From: Aeromonas media
GTDB taxonomy: Bacteria; Pseudomonadota; Gammaproteobacteria; Enterobacterales; Aeromonadaceae
NCBI RefSeq assembly: GCF_000819985.1
Contig: NZ_CDBZ01000091.1
Location: 1 to 57,065 of the forward strand
Reading direction: 5' to 3'
Length of the DNA: 57,065 nt
The first letter of the stretch is position 1. Each line of letters opens with the position of its first letter. Of this stretch, positions 42,263 through 50,840 are shown piece after piece. A program made the position numbers and the translations under genes. The notes under the pieces were generated by a model. The model saw only the letters and a list, made by a program, of their open reading frames with translations, was not told the origin of the DNA and searched no databases.

Positions 42263-42488
42263 GTAACAATTACCTCAGGGTAGAAGGGGGCGCCATGCCC
42301 GCTCGCAGAAAGGGTGATCCATGGGACGGGTCTGTCGTCACAAAGGCCGGGAAACCAGATAACCGCAGTGTAACGGCTTCCTGCCTAAAAAAAGTTGAAA
42401 TAGATCTATTTTTGTTGAATTCACGGCGCGAGTATAAAATTTATTTTGATGGTTATCCATTTTGTTAAGCGCAAGGCAAACGTTTTGC

Positions 42489-42515
42489 AAAAAAATACCC
42501 GGCCAGGCCGGGTAT
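42489..42515 (-). terminator. Terminator of the second L-serine deaminase gene
   Basis: ATACCCGGCC (42495-42504) pairs with GGCCGGGTAT (42506-42515); on the minus strand seven T residues follow (42489-42495). Confidence 0.88.
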
Positions 42516-42548
42516 CTGAGGGTCATCTGAGGTCGTTTTTACTCAGGC

Positions 42549-43931
42549 TTAACATTCGGTGATGTTGACGGCGAGGCCGCCGCGGGCGGTCTCCTTGTAC
42601 TTGGTCTTCATGTCGTTGCCGGTTTCCCACATGGTTCTGATCACCTTGTCCAGCGACACCTTGTGCTCGCCGGTGCCACGCAGGGCGAGGCGGGCGGCAT
42701 TGATCGCCTTGACCGCTCCCATGGCGTTGCGCTCTATGCAGGGCACCTGCACCAGGCCGCCGATGGGATCGCACGTCAAACCCAGGTTGTGCTCCATGCC
42801 GATCTCGGCGGCGTTCTCGACCACGGCCGGACTGCCGCCGAGCAGTTCGGCCAGGGCGCCGGCGGCCATGGAGCAGGCGACCCCCACTTCTCCCTGACAA
42901 CCCACCTCGGCCCCCGACAGGGAGGCGTTCTTCTTGTAGAGGATGCCGATGGCGGCGGCGGTGAGGAAGTACTGCATCAGCAGCTCGTCATCCACCTTGC
43001 GCACGAAGCGATCGTAATAGTGCAGCACGGCGGGGATGATGCCGGCGGCGCCGTTGGTGGGGGCGGTCACCACCCGGCCACCGGCGGCATTCTCCTCGTT
43101 GACGGCCAGGGCAAACAGGTCCACCCACTCCATCACCATCAGGGGATCCTTGTTGAAGTTGGTCTCGCCACAGAGCTGGCGATAGAGGGCCGGGGCGCGC
43201 CGTTTCACCTTGAGGCCACCCGGCAATACCCCCTCGCTCCTGCAACCGCGCTCGACACAACCCTGCATCGCCTGCCAGATCTTGCGCAGGCCCGCCTTGA
43301 TCTCGGCTTCACTGCGAAACACCTTTTCATTGGCCAGCATCAACCCCGAGATGGAGAGACCGCTCTCCTGGCAGTGGGCCAGCAGCTGGGCCCCGCTCTC
43401 GAACGGGTAGGGCACGGGGTGGGCGGCATCGAAGCGGGCGGCCTCTTCCCGGGCATTGGCGAAGTGGCTCTCCTCTATGATGAAGCCGCCGCCGATGGAG
43501 TAGTAGGTCTGCTCAAACAGCAGGGCGTCACCCGCGAAGGCACGCAGGGTCATGCCGTTGGAATGGGCGGGCAGGGTCTTGCGCCGATTGAAGAGGATGG
43601 CGCCGACGCGAGGGAACTGGCTCGGTTGCTCACCCCCCAGGCGTAGGGTCTGGCTGTGTTCCACCTGATCGAGGAAGGCGGGGATGGCCTCGATGTCCAC
43701 GGATTCCGGCTCGAACCCGGCCAACCCCAGGATGATGGCCTTGCCGGTGCCATGACCCTTGCCGGTCTGGCCGAGGGAGCCGTAGCACTCGACCACGACG
43801 CGCTCGGTGCGGGAGAGGAGTGCGCTCTGCTTTAGGGTGTGCACGAAGGCGCAGGCTGCCCGCATCGGCCCCACGGTGTGGGAGGAGGAGGGACCAATCC
43901 CGATGGAAAACAGGTCGAAGACACTGATCAT
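42549..43931 (-). CDS. L-serine ammonia-lyase, second paralog
   Basis: The 460-aa protein keeps all catalytic and cluster features of L-serine deaminases: [49 protein letters not shown] and [16 protein letters not shown]. It differs from its neighbour through a longer insertion near residue 150 ([17 protein letters not shown]) and an altered first domain ([19 protein letters not shown]). Such divergence suggests an older duplication or separate acquisition, possibly for different serine levels or conditions. No transporter for serine adjoins, though a symporter gene lies 720 bp upstream. Confidence 0.92.
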   Translation of the reverse strand: MISVFDLFSIGIGPSSSHTVGPMRAACAFVHTLKQSALLSRTERVVVECYGSLGQTGKGHGTGKAIILGLAGFEPESVDIEAIPAFLDQVEHSQTLRLGGEQPSQFPRVGAILFNRRKTLPAHSNGMTLRAFAGDALLFEQTYYSIGGGFIIEESHFANAREEAARFDAAHPVPYPFESGAQLLAHCQESGLSISGLMLANEKVFRSEAEIKAGLRKIWQAMQGCVERGCRSEGVLPGGLKVKRRAPALYRQLCGETNFNKDPLMVMEWVDLFALAVNEENAAGGRVVTAPTNGAAGIIPAVLHYYDRFVRKVDDELLMQYFLTAAAIGILYKKNASLSGAEVGCQGEVGVACSMAAGALAELLGGSPAVVENAAEIGMEHNLGLTCDPIGGLVQVPCIERNAMGAVKAINAARLALRGTGEHKVSLDKVIRTMWETGNDMKTKYKETARGGLAVNITEC

Positions 43932-44045
43932 GACGTACTCCGATTATGGATTTCGTCTAAACATTGTAAATTTTTTGTAGTCGATGAAAAGGGGGGAAGC
44001 AGCGGCGTGTGATGGCGGTGTGGAAATGGGGCAAAACAGGAAGAG

Positions 44046-44089
44046 CAGGGGCGCCAGGAGGACAATTACTGCCTCCTATGGCGCCCCTG
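44046..44089 (-). terminator. Long hairpin after ppnP
   Basis: CAGGGGCGCC plus AGGAGG (44046-44061) pairs with CCTCCT plus GGCGCCCCTG (44072-44089), with only an AT bulge. T-richness after the stem on the minus strand is moderate. It may instead act within a leader of the downstream deaminase gene. Confidence 0.65.
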
Positions 44090-44097
44090 TGGCACTG

Positions 44098-44382
44098 TCA
44101 GTCGAGGAATTCGCACAGGTAGGCGGTGGCTGTCTTCACTTCCAGCTTGAAGGAGGAGTGGCCAGCCACGTCAAAGGACTCGCCCTGATGGTAGGTATGC
44201 CACTCGTCTTCATCGGCCAGCTGGATGCGAAGGGCCCCCTTGACCACCGTCATCCGCTCCGGGGCTGCGGTGTTGAACTGGTAATCTCCCGCTTCCATCA
44301 CGCCGACCGTGGCTTTATCACCTTTTTGCTCGAAACCGATAGATTTAACATTTCCGTCAAAATACTCGTTAACTTTCAGCAT
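44098..44382 (-). CDS. ppnP: Pyrimidine/purine nucleoside phosphorylase PpnP
   Basis: This 94-aa small cupin has the PpnP (YaiE) signature: MLKVNEYFDGNVKSIGFEQ, TVGVMEAGDYQFNTAAPERM and GESFDVAGHSSFKLEV. PpnP cleaves many nucleosides with phosphate. Length equals E. coli PpnP (94). ATG 44382 has a weak AAGA site; the leader is AT-rich. It lies upstream of the serine deaminase gene on the same strand with a strong hairpin between. Confidence 0.95.
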   Translation of the reverse strand: MLKVNEYFDGNVKSIGFEQKGDKATVGVMEAGDYQFNTAAPERMTVVKGALRIQLADEDEWHTYHQGESFDVAGHSSFKLEVKTATAYLCEFLD

Positions 44383-44652
44383 CTTTTCTTCCCTGTATGC
44401 ACGTTTGAAGAGTCAAAGTAGCACATTATTTTGGCCATTGTCATGGTGAAATAGGGAAAATGCATGGAGTTTCTAGTGGGTCTCCATTCTGAGGGAGATC
44501 ATAAAAAAATCACTTCGTTCAGGGATCCCGATGTTAAACGGGTAATAAATATGAGATAAAGCGCGCCGCCAGAGCAATGGAGAGGATTTGACGCTCTGGG
44601 TGGTCATTTGCGCTGCAAAAGTGTGAGTCATTGCTAAATAAAGGAACATTCT

Positions 44653-45897
44653 GTGTTGACAAAGGGATTAATTAAAAATATCGGCTTCCAGGTCGTGGTC
44701 GCCATGATTCTGGGGGCGCTGGTGGGGGCCCTCATGGGTGAGCAGGCGACCGTCTTCGCGCCGTTCGGTACCCTGTTCATCCAGCTGATCAAGATGCTGG
44801 TGATCCCGCTGGTGGCGGTCGCCATTCTGTCCGGGGCCGCCAATCTGGGCGCCAGCCCGGCCGCAGGCAAGATAGGGGTGACCACGCTCGCCTTCTTCCT
44901 CGGTACCTCCGCCCTGGCGGTGTTGCTGGCACTGGTGATGGGTCAAGTCTTCAAGCCCGGTGTTGGGGTCGATTTCGGCTCCACGGCCGCCATGTTCTCC
45001 GGTGATTACGCCGACAAGGGCGCCCTGCCGGACGCCGTGGCTACCCTGCTTGGGATGATCCCGACCAATGTGTTCAGTGCCCTGAACGAGGCGAACATCC
45101 TGCAGATCCTGGTGTTCTGCATGTTCCTCGGCATCGCGCTGGCCAAGCAGCCCCGCGAGCGTGCCAAGCCGCTGGTGGATGGCCTCAACACCCTGGTGGA
45201 CGCCTTCGTCTGGATGATCAACAAGGTGATGCTGATTGCCCCCATCGGGGTCTTCGGCCTGATGGCCGACGCCATCGGTACCTATGGTTTCGACGTGCTG
45301 ACCCTGGTGCTCAAGCTGTTCGTGGTCTATGTCGCCGCCATCCTCATCTTCGGCTTCGTGGTCTACCCGCTGCTGATCGCGGTCTTCTCCAACACGCCGG
45401 TACGCAAGTACTTCTCGGCGATGAAGAAGCCGCAGATCGTGGCCTTCTCCACCGCCTCTTCCATGGCGACCCTGCCGGTCAACATGGAGACTTGCGAACA
45501 CGATCTGAAGGTGACCAATGCCACCGCTTCCTTCGTGCTGCCGCTGGGCGCCACCATCAACATGAGCGGCAACGCCATCTATTACGGTCTGGTGGCCATC
45601 TTCTTCGCCCAGGTTTACAACATCGATCTCAGCATGGGCGCCTGGGCGGCCATCATCCTCACCTCGACCCTGGGTGCCATCGGCCAGGCCGGCGTGCCGG
45701 GCCCGAGTTTCCTGGTGGTGGCCGTGCTGCTGGCGGCCGGTATCCCCATCGAGGGCCTGCCGCTGTTGTTCGCGCTGGATCGCCTGTTCGACATGATCCG
45801 GACCGCGCTCAACATCACCGGCGATGCGGCCTGCGCCATCATCGTCGATCGCTACAGCCCGGATTACGATCCGAACCGCTGGAGCAAGGAGGCCTGA
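44653..45897 (+). CDS. Dicarboxylate/amino acid:cation symporter (DAACS family)
   Basis: The 414-aa inner-membrane protein has the glutamate-transporter fold: a scaffold start GFQVVVAMILGALVGALMG and HP1 with FSTASSMATLPVN. Helix 8 holds FDMIRTALNITGD, which keeps the substrate-binding Asp, Arg and Asn. The TM7 motif NMDGT of the family is NMSGN here (GATINMSGNAIYYG), a notable change at the cation site. The start is GTG 44653 with AAGGAAC upstream. It is monocistronic and ends in a strong terminator. Substrate may be an acidic or neutral amino acid. Confidence 0.9.
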   Translation: MLTKGLIKNIGFQVVVAMILGALVGALMGEQATVFAPFGTLFIQLIKMLVIPLVAVAILSGAANLGASPAAGKIGVTTLAFFLGTSALAVLLALVMGQVFKPGVGVDFGSTAAMFSGDYADKGALPDAVATLLGMIPTNVFSALNEANILQILVFCMFLGIALAKQPRERAKPLVDGLNTLVDAFVWMINKVMLIAPIGVFGLMADAIGTYGFDVLTLVLKLFVVYVAAILIFGFVVYPLLIAVFSNTPVRKYFSAMKKPQIVAFSTASSMATLPVNMETCEHDLKVTNATASFVLPLGATINMSGNAIYYGLVAIFFAQVYNIDLSMGAWAAIILTSTLGAIGQAGVPGPSFLVVAVLLAAGIPIEGLPLLFALDRLFDMIRTALNITGDAACAIIVDRYSPDYDPNRWSKEA

Positions 45898-45922
45898 TTC
45901 CAGGCTCACCGTCATGAATGAC

Positions 45923-45956
45923 AAGAGGGAGGCACAAGCCTCCCTCTTTTTATTTT
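45923..45956 (+). terminator. Terminator of the symporter gene
   Basis: AAGAGGGAGGC (45923-45933) pairs perfectly with GCCTCCCTCTT (45938-45948), followed by TTTATTTT. The strongest intrinsic terminator of this part of the window. Confidence 0.93.
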
Positions 45957-45981
45957 CCTTGGATTGGAATTGTCGGCCGAC

Positions 45982-46380
45982 TCAGGGCGTCAGCTGCCCC
46001 AGCGCCTGCCGGCAACGCTGCTCCGCCGCCTCCAGCTCCAGCAATACCATCTGGATGTCTTCCAGCTGTTGCTGCAGGGTCTCCCGCTTGTCGGCCACCA
46101 ACCCCAGCATGGTCTGCAACTGGGAGCGGCTGCTCTTGTCCGCGTCATAGAGATCGAACAGCTCACGGATGTCTGCGAGGCTGAACCCTAGCCGTTTGCC
46201 ACGCAGGGTCAGCTTGAGACGCACCCTGTCCTGGCGACTGTAGATCCGGGTCTGTCCCTGGCGTGTCGGATTCAGAAGGCCCTGATCCTCGTAGAATCGG
46301 ATACTGCGGGTGGTCACATCGAATTCACGGGCCAGCTCGCTGATGCTGAAGGTCCGGGCGTCATCCTTGGATTTGGTCAT
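45982..46380 (-). CDS. MerR-family regulator, LiuR-like
   Basis: The 132-aa protein has the MerR DNA-binding head (SISELAREFDVTTRSIRFYE then QGLLNPTRQGQTRIYSRQDR) and a coiled-coil dimer helix (ETLQQQLEDIQMVLLELEAAE). It has no metal-binding cysteines at the end. RGKRLGFSLADIRELFDLYD is typical of LiuR, which controls branched-chain amino acid and fatty acid breakdown in gamma-proteobacteria. It is divergent from a thiolase gene across a 132-bp spacer, which is its likely target. Confidence 0.85.
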   Translation of the reverse strand: MTKSKDDARTFSISELAREFDVTTRSIRFYEDQGLLNPTRQGQTRIYSRQDRVRLKLTLRGKRLGFSLADIRELFDLYDADKSSRSQLQTMLGLVADKRETLQQQLEDIQMVLLELEAAEQRCRQALGQLTP

Positions 46381-46425
46381 AGGGCTATCTTGGCTGTCAT
46401 CTGGTTGTCAATGCAGGCTGGCACC

Positions 46426-46440
46426 TTACCCAAACGTCAA
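46426..46440. promoter_or_regulatory. Possible MerR/LiuR operator in the divergent spacer
   Basis: TTACCCAAACGTCAA (46426-46440) resembles part of the LiuR consensus as I recall it (TTTACGTnnACGTAAA-like). The match is imperfect. It is the best candidate between the regulator and the thiolase start. Confidence 0.3.
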
Positions 46441-46512
46441 CTTCCTCGCAAGTCTTGTTCCGGGGACGGCAGCGGCATATGTTATCCCAATGTAACAAGG
46501 AGAGCGCTATTG

Positions 46513-47676
46513 ATGGATATCGTGATTGTGGCAGCCAAACGTACCCCCATGGGGGCCTTCCAAGGGGCCTTGAGCACACTGAGTGCTCCGGAGCTCGGCG
46601 CCTGCGCCATCCGCGCCGCCCTGGCGGCGGCCGGGATGGGGGGGGATCGGGTCGATGAGGTCTATCTGGGCAATGTGCTGAGCGCCGGGGTCGGGCAGGC
46701 ACCGGCCCGGCAGGCGGCACTCAAGGCCGGGCTGCCGGACAGCGTGCCCTGCACCACCCTCAACAAGGTGTGCGGCTCCGGCATGAAGGCGGTGATGCTG
46801 GCGGCAGACGCGCTGCGGCTGGGGGAGGTGGACGTGGTGGTGGCGGGCGGCATGGAGAGCATGAGCCGGGCCCCCTATTTGCTGGACAAGGCGCGCAGCG
46901 GTTTTCGCATGGGTCACCAAAGCGTGCTGGATCACATGTTCCTCGACGGTTTGCAGGATGCCTACGAGGGGCACCTGATGGGCCACTATGCCCAGCTGAG
47001 CGCGGACAGAGCCGGGCTGACCCGGGCTGACATGGATGCCTTCGCCATCGCCTCTCTCGAGCGGGCCCTGGCAGCCCAGCGAAGCGGCGCCTTCGGAGCA
47101 GAGCTGGCGCCCGTGATGGCCGGGGACACCCTGTTGCTGGCCGACGACGAGCAACCGGAGAAGGCCAGGCCCGACAAGATACCGACCCTGAAACCGGCCT
47201 TCAGCAAGACGGGCACCATCACGGCGGCCAATGCCAGCTCCATCTCGGACGGGGCGGCGGCGCTGGTGCTGATGCGGGCCGAGACGGCCCATCAACTGGG
47301 CTTGCCGGTGCTGGCCAGGGTGGTGGGATACCAGAGCCATGCCGCCCTGCCGGCGGAGTTTACCAGCGCCCCGGTGGGGGCCATCGACAAGTTGCTGGCC
47401 CGGGTGGGCTGGTCGGTGGAGGAGGTGGATTTGTTCGAGGTGAACGAGGCCTTCGCCATGGTGAGCATGCTGGCGATGGCGGGGTGCCAGATCCCCCATC
47501 ACAAGCTGAACGTAAACGGAGGCGCCTGCGCCCTGGGGCATCCCCTGGGGGCCAGCGGTGCCCGCATCCTGGTGACTCTGATCCATGCCCTGCGCACGCG
47601 CGGGCTCAGGCGAGGGGTGGCGAGTCTGTGCATCGGGGGCGGAGAGGCGACTGCCATGGCCATCGAGCTGGTGTGA
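46513..47676 (+). CDS. Acetyl-CoA C-acetyltransferase (thiolase)
   Basis: The 387-aa thiolase makes or cleaves acetoacetyl-CoA. The acyl-accepting Cys87 is in TTLNKVCGSGMKA; the other active-site blocks are VNEAFAMVSM, NVNGGACALGHPLGASGAR (His) and SLCIGGGEATAMAIE (Cys). It resembles AtoB/PhaA-type biosynthetic-length thiolases (about 390 aa). ATG 46513 is preceded by AAGGAGAG. The divergent LiuR-like gene suggests a role in acid or branched-chain catabolism; it could also supply PHA precursors. Confidence 0.93.
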   Translation: MDIVIVAAKRTPMGAFQGALSTLSAPELGACAIRAALAAAGMGGDRVDEVYLGNVLSAGVGQAPARQAALKAGLPDSVPCTTLNKVCGSGMKAVMLAADALRLGEVDVVVAGGMESMSRAPYLLDKARSGFRMGHQSVLDHMFLDGLQDAYEGHLMGHYAQLSADRAGLTRADMDAFAIASLERALAAQRSGAFGAELAPVMAGDTLLLADDEQPEKARPDKIPTLKPAFSKTGTITAANASSISDGAAALVLMRAETAHQLGLPVLARVVGYQSHAALPAEFTSAPVGAIDKLLARVGWSVEEVDLFEVNEAFAMVSMLAMAGCQIPHHKLNVNGGACALGHPLGASGARILVTLIHALRTRGLRRGVASLCIGGGEATAMAIELV

Positions 47677-48126
47677 GCCCTTGGTCCCAACACCGGCCCC
47701 AGGCCGGTCCGGTGTTGAGGCCATTTCCCTCTGTTTCTCCCTCCACTCATTACTTATGTCCGGCAGCGGGTCGTTCAGGTGACCTGCTTGTCTCCCTCCA
47801 TGTCGCTCTATCAACCCCTGGTTTCCCAACTGTGCTGTTCGTTCGTCATGTCACCTGGCCTGATGGATAGACGGTGGCGAAAAGTCCGGTTTTGGTGGGG
47901 AACATGGACTGATTTGCTTTCATTCAGCCGGGATTAAGCCTGATGACCGTTTTCGACACTGGTCTGCTTTGTGGCGGGAGATGGGCTCCCTACTATTCGC
48001 CTCTGTTTTACTGTCCTCGCACCGTTCCCGTGCGCCACTGACCCACGGCAGTGTTCCGTCGTTGCCGTCATGGCCACTGTGACGATCAATGCCCGCTTGC
48101 GGTGGGCACCCACAAGAGAAACTCAG
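47677..48126 (+). other. Long spacer and leader upstream of fadL (first copy)
   Basis: The 450-bp spacer starts with a hairpin (AACACCGG 47689-47696 with CCGGTGTT 47709-47716) likely ending the thiolase transcript. It then contains the palindrome CAGGTGACCTG (47776-47786) and a FadR-like CACTGGTCTG (47957-47966). No convincing gene is present; in-frame codons upstream of 48127 read through but lack a signal or site. Confidence 0.5.
47957..47966 (+). promoter_or_regulatory. FadR-like half site upstream of fadL copy 1
   Basis: CACTGGTCTG matches the left half of the FadR consensus AACTGGTCNGACCAGTT; the right half is poorly kept (CTTTG). The same decamer occurs upstream of the third fadL gene. 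Confidence 0.4.
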
Positions 48127-49431
48127 ATGACTACGCCATTCAAGCGCAGCACCCTTGCCAGCGTGCTGGCACTGCTTGCTACCCATGCCTCAGCCTCCGG
48201 CTTCCAGATCAACGAACACTCCGCCGCCGGCCTTGGCCGAGCCTTCGCGGGTGAGGGGGCCATCGCCGACAGCGCCGCCGTGCTGGGTCGCAACCCCGCT
48301 GCCATGATGATGTTCGACAAGACCGCCGTCTCGGTAGCGGCCACCATGGTCGATCCGGATTACAGCGTGGACGGGGCCTTTGTTGCCGATCTGCCGGGTA
48401 GCCGGTTTGACTCCAGCACGCCGGCAAGTCATGGCAACGCCGGCCCCAACGCGGTCATCCCCGCCGCCTACATGATCCACCCCGTCAACGACCAGTGGGC
48501 CGTCGGTTTCGCCATGATGACCAACTACGGCCTGGGCACCCGCTTCGACGACAGCTTCGGGGCGGGCAGCCATCCTGCCGCCGGCCTGTTGGCGGGTGAG
48601 ACGTCCCTGATGAGCGTCAATCTGAACCCCAATGTCGCCTATCGCGTCAACGAGCAGTGGAGCCTCGGGGCCGGTATCAACTACACCCTCGCCACCGGTT
48701 ACGTCGATAGGGTCGATGCCAATGGAAACGCCAATGGTGCTCACAATACCCTGGCCAACTTCGATGGCGCCGGCAACGGTTGGGGCTGGAACCTCGGTAC
48801 CCTGTTCGAGATCAACCAGGATAACCGCCTGGCGCTGACCTATCGCTCCCAAATCGATGTGGAGCTGGAGGGGGATTACACCGGGGCAGTGGGGGCGCCC
48901 GGCTATAAGGCCGAGGCCACGGTCGATGTGCCCATGCCCGCCATCGCCGAGTTTTCCGGTTACCACCGCCTGACTCCGCAATTTGCACTGCACTACTCCG
49001 TGATGTGGACCGACTGGAGCGCCTTTGAAAAACTGGAAGCTGTCAGCAGCCAGTGCAACCTGCCGGGTGGCGTCTGCCTGAGCAAGAACGAGCAGCTGCA
49101 AGATGCGATGCGCTACGCGGTCGGGGCGACCTGGTATGTGAACCCGCAGTGGGAGGCACGCGTCGGCGTCGCCTATGACGAATCCGCCGTGCAGAGCGAG
49201 CACGCTACCATTAGTCTGCCGGATGCAGACAAGTGGTGGTACAGCGCGGGGGCGACCTATCACATCGATGAGAGCAAGATCATCGATCTTGGCATGGCCT
49301 ATATCAATGGGGAAGCGAGCGGGGTGAAGGAAGGGATCCACAACAACGACCCGGGTCAGCCGTTCTATTTCGAAGGCAACAATGAAGGCAATGCCTTCCT
49401 GGCCTCGGTCCAGTTCAATATGGTGTTCTGA
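48127..49431 (+). CDS. fadL: FadL-type long-chain fatty acid outer-membrane porin, copy 1
   Basis: The 434-aa barrel protein has a signal peptide (LASVLALLATHASA) then the plug start SGFQINEHSAAGLGRAFAGEGAIA. GRNPAAMMMF is the conserved early strand, and the C-terminal strand ends in Phe (VQFNMVF), the signal for BAM. It transports long-chain fatty acids through a lateral opening. A Cys pair lies in QCNLPGGVCLS, a loop disulfide also found in copy 3. ATG 48127 has AAGAGAAA upstream. A FadR-like sequence lies 160 bp upstream. Confidence 0.93.
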   Translation: MTTPFKRSTLASVLALLATHASASGFQINEHSAAGLGRAFAGEGAIADSAAVLGRNPAAMMMFDKTAVSVAATMVDPDYSVDGAFVADLPGSRFDSSTPASHGNAGPNAVIPAAYMIHPVNDQWAVGFAMMTNYGLGTRFDDSFGAGSHPAAGLLAGETSLMSVNLNPNVAYRVNEQWSLGAGINYTLATGYVDRVDANGNANGAHNTLANFDGAGNGWGWNLGTLFEINQDNRLALTYRSQIDVELEGDYTGAVGAPGYKAEATVDVPMPAIAEFSGYHRLTPQFALHYSVMWTDWSAFEKLEAVSSQCNLPGGVCLSKNEQLQDAMRYAVGATWYVNPQWEARVGVAYDESAVQSEHATISLPDADKWWYSAGATYHIDESKIIDLGMAYINGEASGVKEGIHNNDPGQPFYFEGNNEGNAFLASVQFNMVF

Positions 49432-49434
49432 ACG

Positions 49435-49460
49435 AAACGTCCCCTCGCGGGACGTTTTTG
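49435..49460. terminator. Terminator of fadL copy 1
   Basis: AAACGTCCC (49435-49443) pairs with GGGACGTTT (49449-49457), followed by TTG. It lies 40 bp before the end of the converging EAL-HDOD gene. Confidence 0.83.
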
Positions 49461-49502
49461 TTATGAGATGACATGAGGGAGAACCATGGCGGGTTCGCGG
49501 GT

Positions 49503-50726
49503 TCAGTCCATCCCTTCCATGGCCTGGAGCTGCTGATTGACCCAGGCGGTGGCGGCGAGATAGAGGTGGCTGACCTTCTCCTCGTTGAGGCCGAGGCGCG
49601 CGGTGCTGGCGGCGATCCGTTGCCAATTGGCCTTCTCGTACTCTTCACAGAACGCGAGGTAGAACCCCAGGTTGCCCTTGCGCTCCAGCAGGGCGGCACG
49701 GATCTCGGCGGTCAGCGGTATGGTGCCGAGCAACTGATCCAGCGGCTGCCCCATCAGCACATCCAGCAGGGAGAAGAGCCCGGTGATGAAGGCTTGCTGA
49801 GCCTGCAGGGTGGGGGCATGGGTCTGTGCAAGCAGCTCGCAGAAGCGGGCACGGATGAGGGACATCTGGTAGAGCTCGGCACTCTTGTCGTGACCGGCAC
49901 TGGTGGCGGCAATCAGGGCCACGAAGCGTTTCAGCTGGGAATGACCCAGGGAGCTGGCGGCCTGGCGAAACGAGGCGATGGGCTGGGGAAAGTGCTTGAG
50001 ATGGTTGACGTAACGCAGCAGCTTGAGGGAGAGAGAGAGATCCTGATTGAGCAGTTGCTCAATCTTGTCCAGATCCGGCTCGGCCTGATTGACCACCTTC
50101 AGCAGTTGCATCACCACCAGCTGGGTCGGGGGCATGGTGGTCTGCTGCACCATCTGGGGCCTGCTAAAGAAGAAGCCTTGGAACAACTCGACCCCGAGCC
50201 CCTTCATCCGTTCAAACTCGGCCTTGTCCTCCACCTTTTCGGCGAGATAGGTGAGCGGCAGGTGGCGATGGGTCTGCATGAACCGCTCGATGCTGGCAAG
50301 CGGCGTGGCCCGCAGATCGAACTTGATGATATGGATATAGGGAAGGAACCTGTCCCAGGCCGGGACCAGGGTGAAATCATCCAGCGCCAGCCGATAGCCC
50401 AGCCCGTGGAGCTGGATCACCTTGTCCAGCAGCGCATCGTCGGGCTCGGCATCTTCCAGTATCTCGATCACCACCTTGTCCTGGGGCAGGCATTCGGCCA
50501 GACCGTCCAGCAGCAGGGAGTGAGGGAAGTTGATGAAGCAGGGGTGTCCGCCAAGCAGCTGATCGATGTTCTGTTGCAGAAATTGCTCTGTCACCAGTCG
50601 GGAGGTAGCCAGCTGCGCGGAGATGGGGGGAAACACATTATCCAGGCTGTCGCGAAACAGCAGCTCATAAGCATGGGTCTTCAAATCCCGATCCAGGATG
50701 GGCTGCCTTGCTACATAGGAATACAT
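49503..50726 (-). CDS. EAL-HDOD signalling protein, degenerate EAL (CdgJ/YuxH-like)
   Basis: The 407-aa protein has an N-terminal EAL-type domain (YSYVARQPILDRDLKTHAYE, LALDDFTLVPAW, FQGFFFSRP) and a C-terminal HDOD domain (LLKVVNQAEPDLDKIEQLLN, LKLLRYVNH, SLGHSQLKRFVAL). The key second Asp region reads DDFTLVP, not DDFGTG, and other catalytic acids are replaced, so c-di-GMP hydrolysis is unlikely; it may sense or signal by binding. Vibrio CdgJ, with the same plan, affects motility. ATG 50726 has GGAGAG upstream. It lies between two fadL genes. Confidence 0.88.
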   Translation of the reverse strand: MYSYVARQPILDRDLKTHAYELLFRDSLDNVFPPISAQLATSRLVTEQFLQQNIDQLLGGHPCFINFPHSLLLDGLAECLPQDKVVIEILEDAEPDDALLDKVIQLHGLGYRLALDDFTLVPAWDRFLPYIHIIKFDLRATPLASIERFMQTHRHLPLTYLAEKVEDKAEFERMKGLGVELFQGFFFSRPQMVQQTTMPPTQLVVMQLLKVVNQAEPDLDKIEQLLNQDLSLSLKLLRYVNHLKHFPQPIASFRQAASSLGHSQLKRFVALIAATSAGHDKSAELYQMSLIRARFCELLAQTHAPTLQAQQAFITGLFSLLDVLMGQPLDQLLGTIPLTAEIRAALLERKGNLGFYLAFCEEYEKANWQRIAASTARLGLNEEKVSHLYLAATAWVNQQLQAMEGMD

Positions 50727-50840
50727 GCATCTCTCCAGCATGGGTGAAGGCTTGATTCTATGGTTAAGCGGATCACTATGCCAGTGCCGACCGGGTCGAA
50801 ACGGTCAGCAACTGGCAGAGTGCTGCCAAGGCAGGCGGGA

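Noticed and set aside
40868..42283. Open frame of 471 codons opposite sdaA
   Set aside because: Antisense to a complete L-serine deaminase gene with all cluster cysteines.
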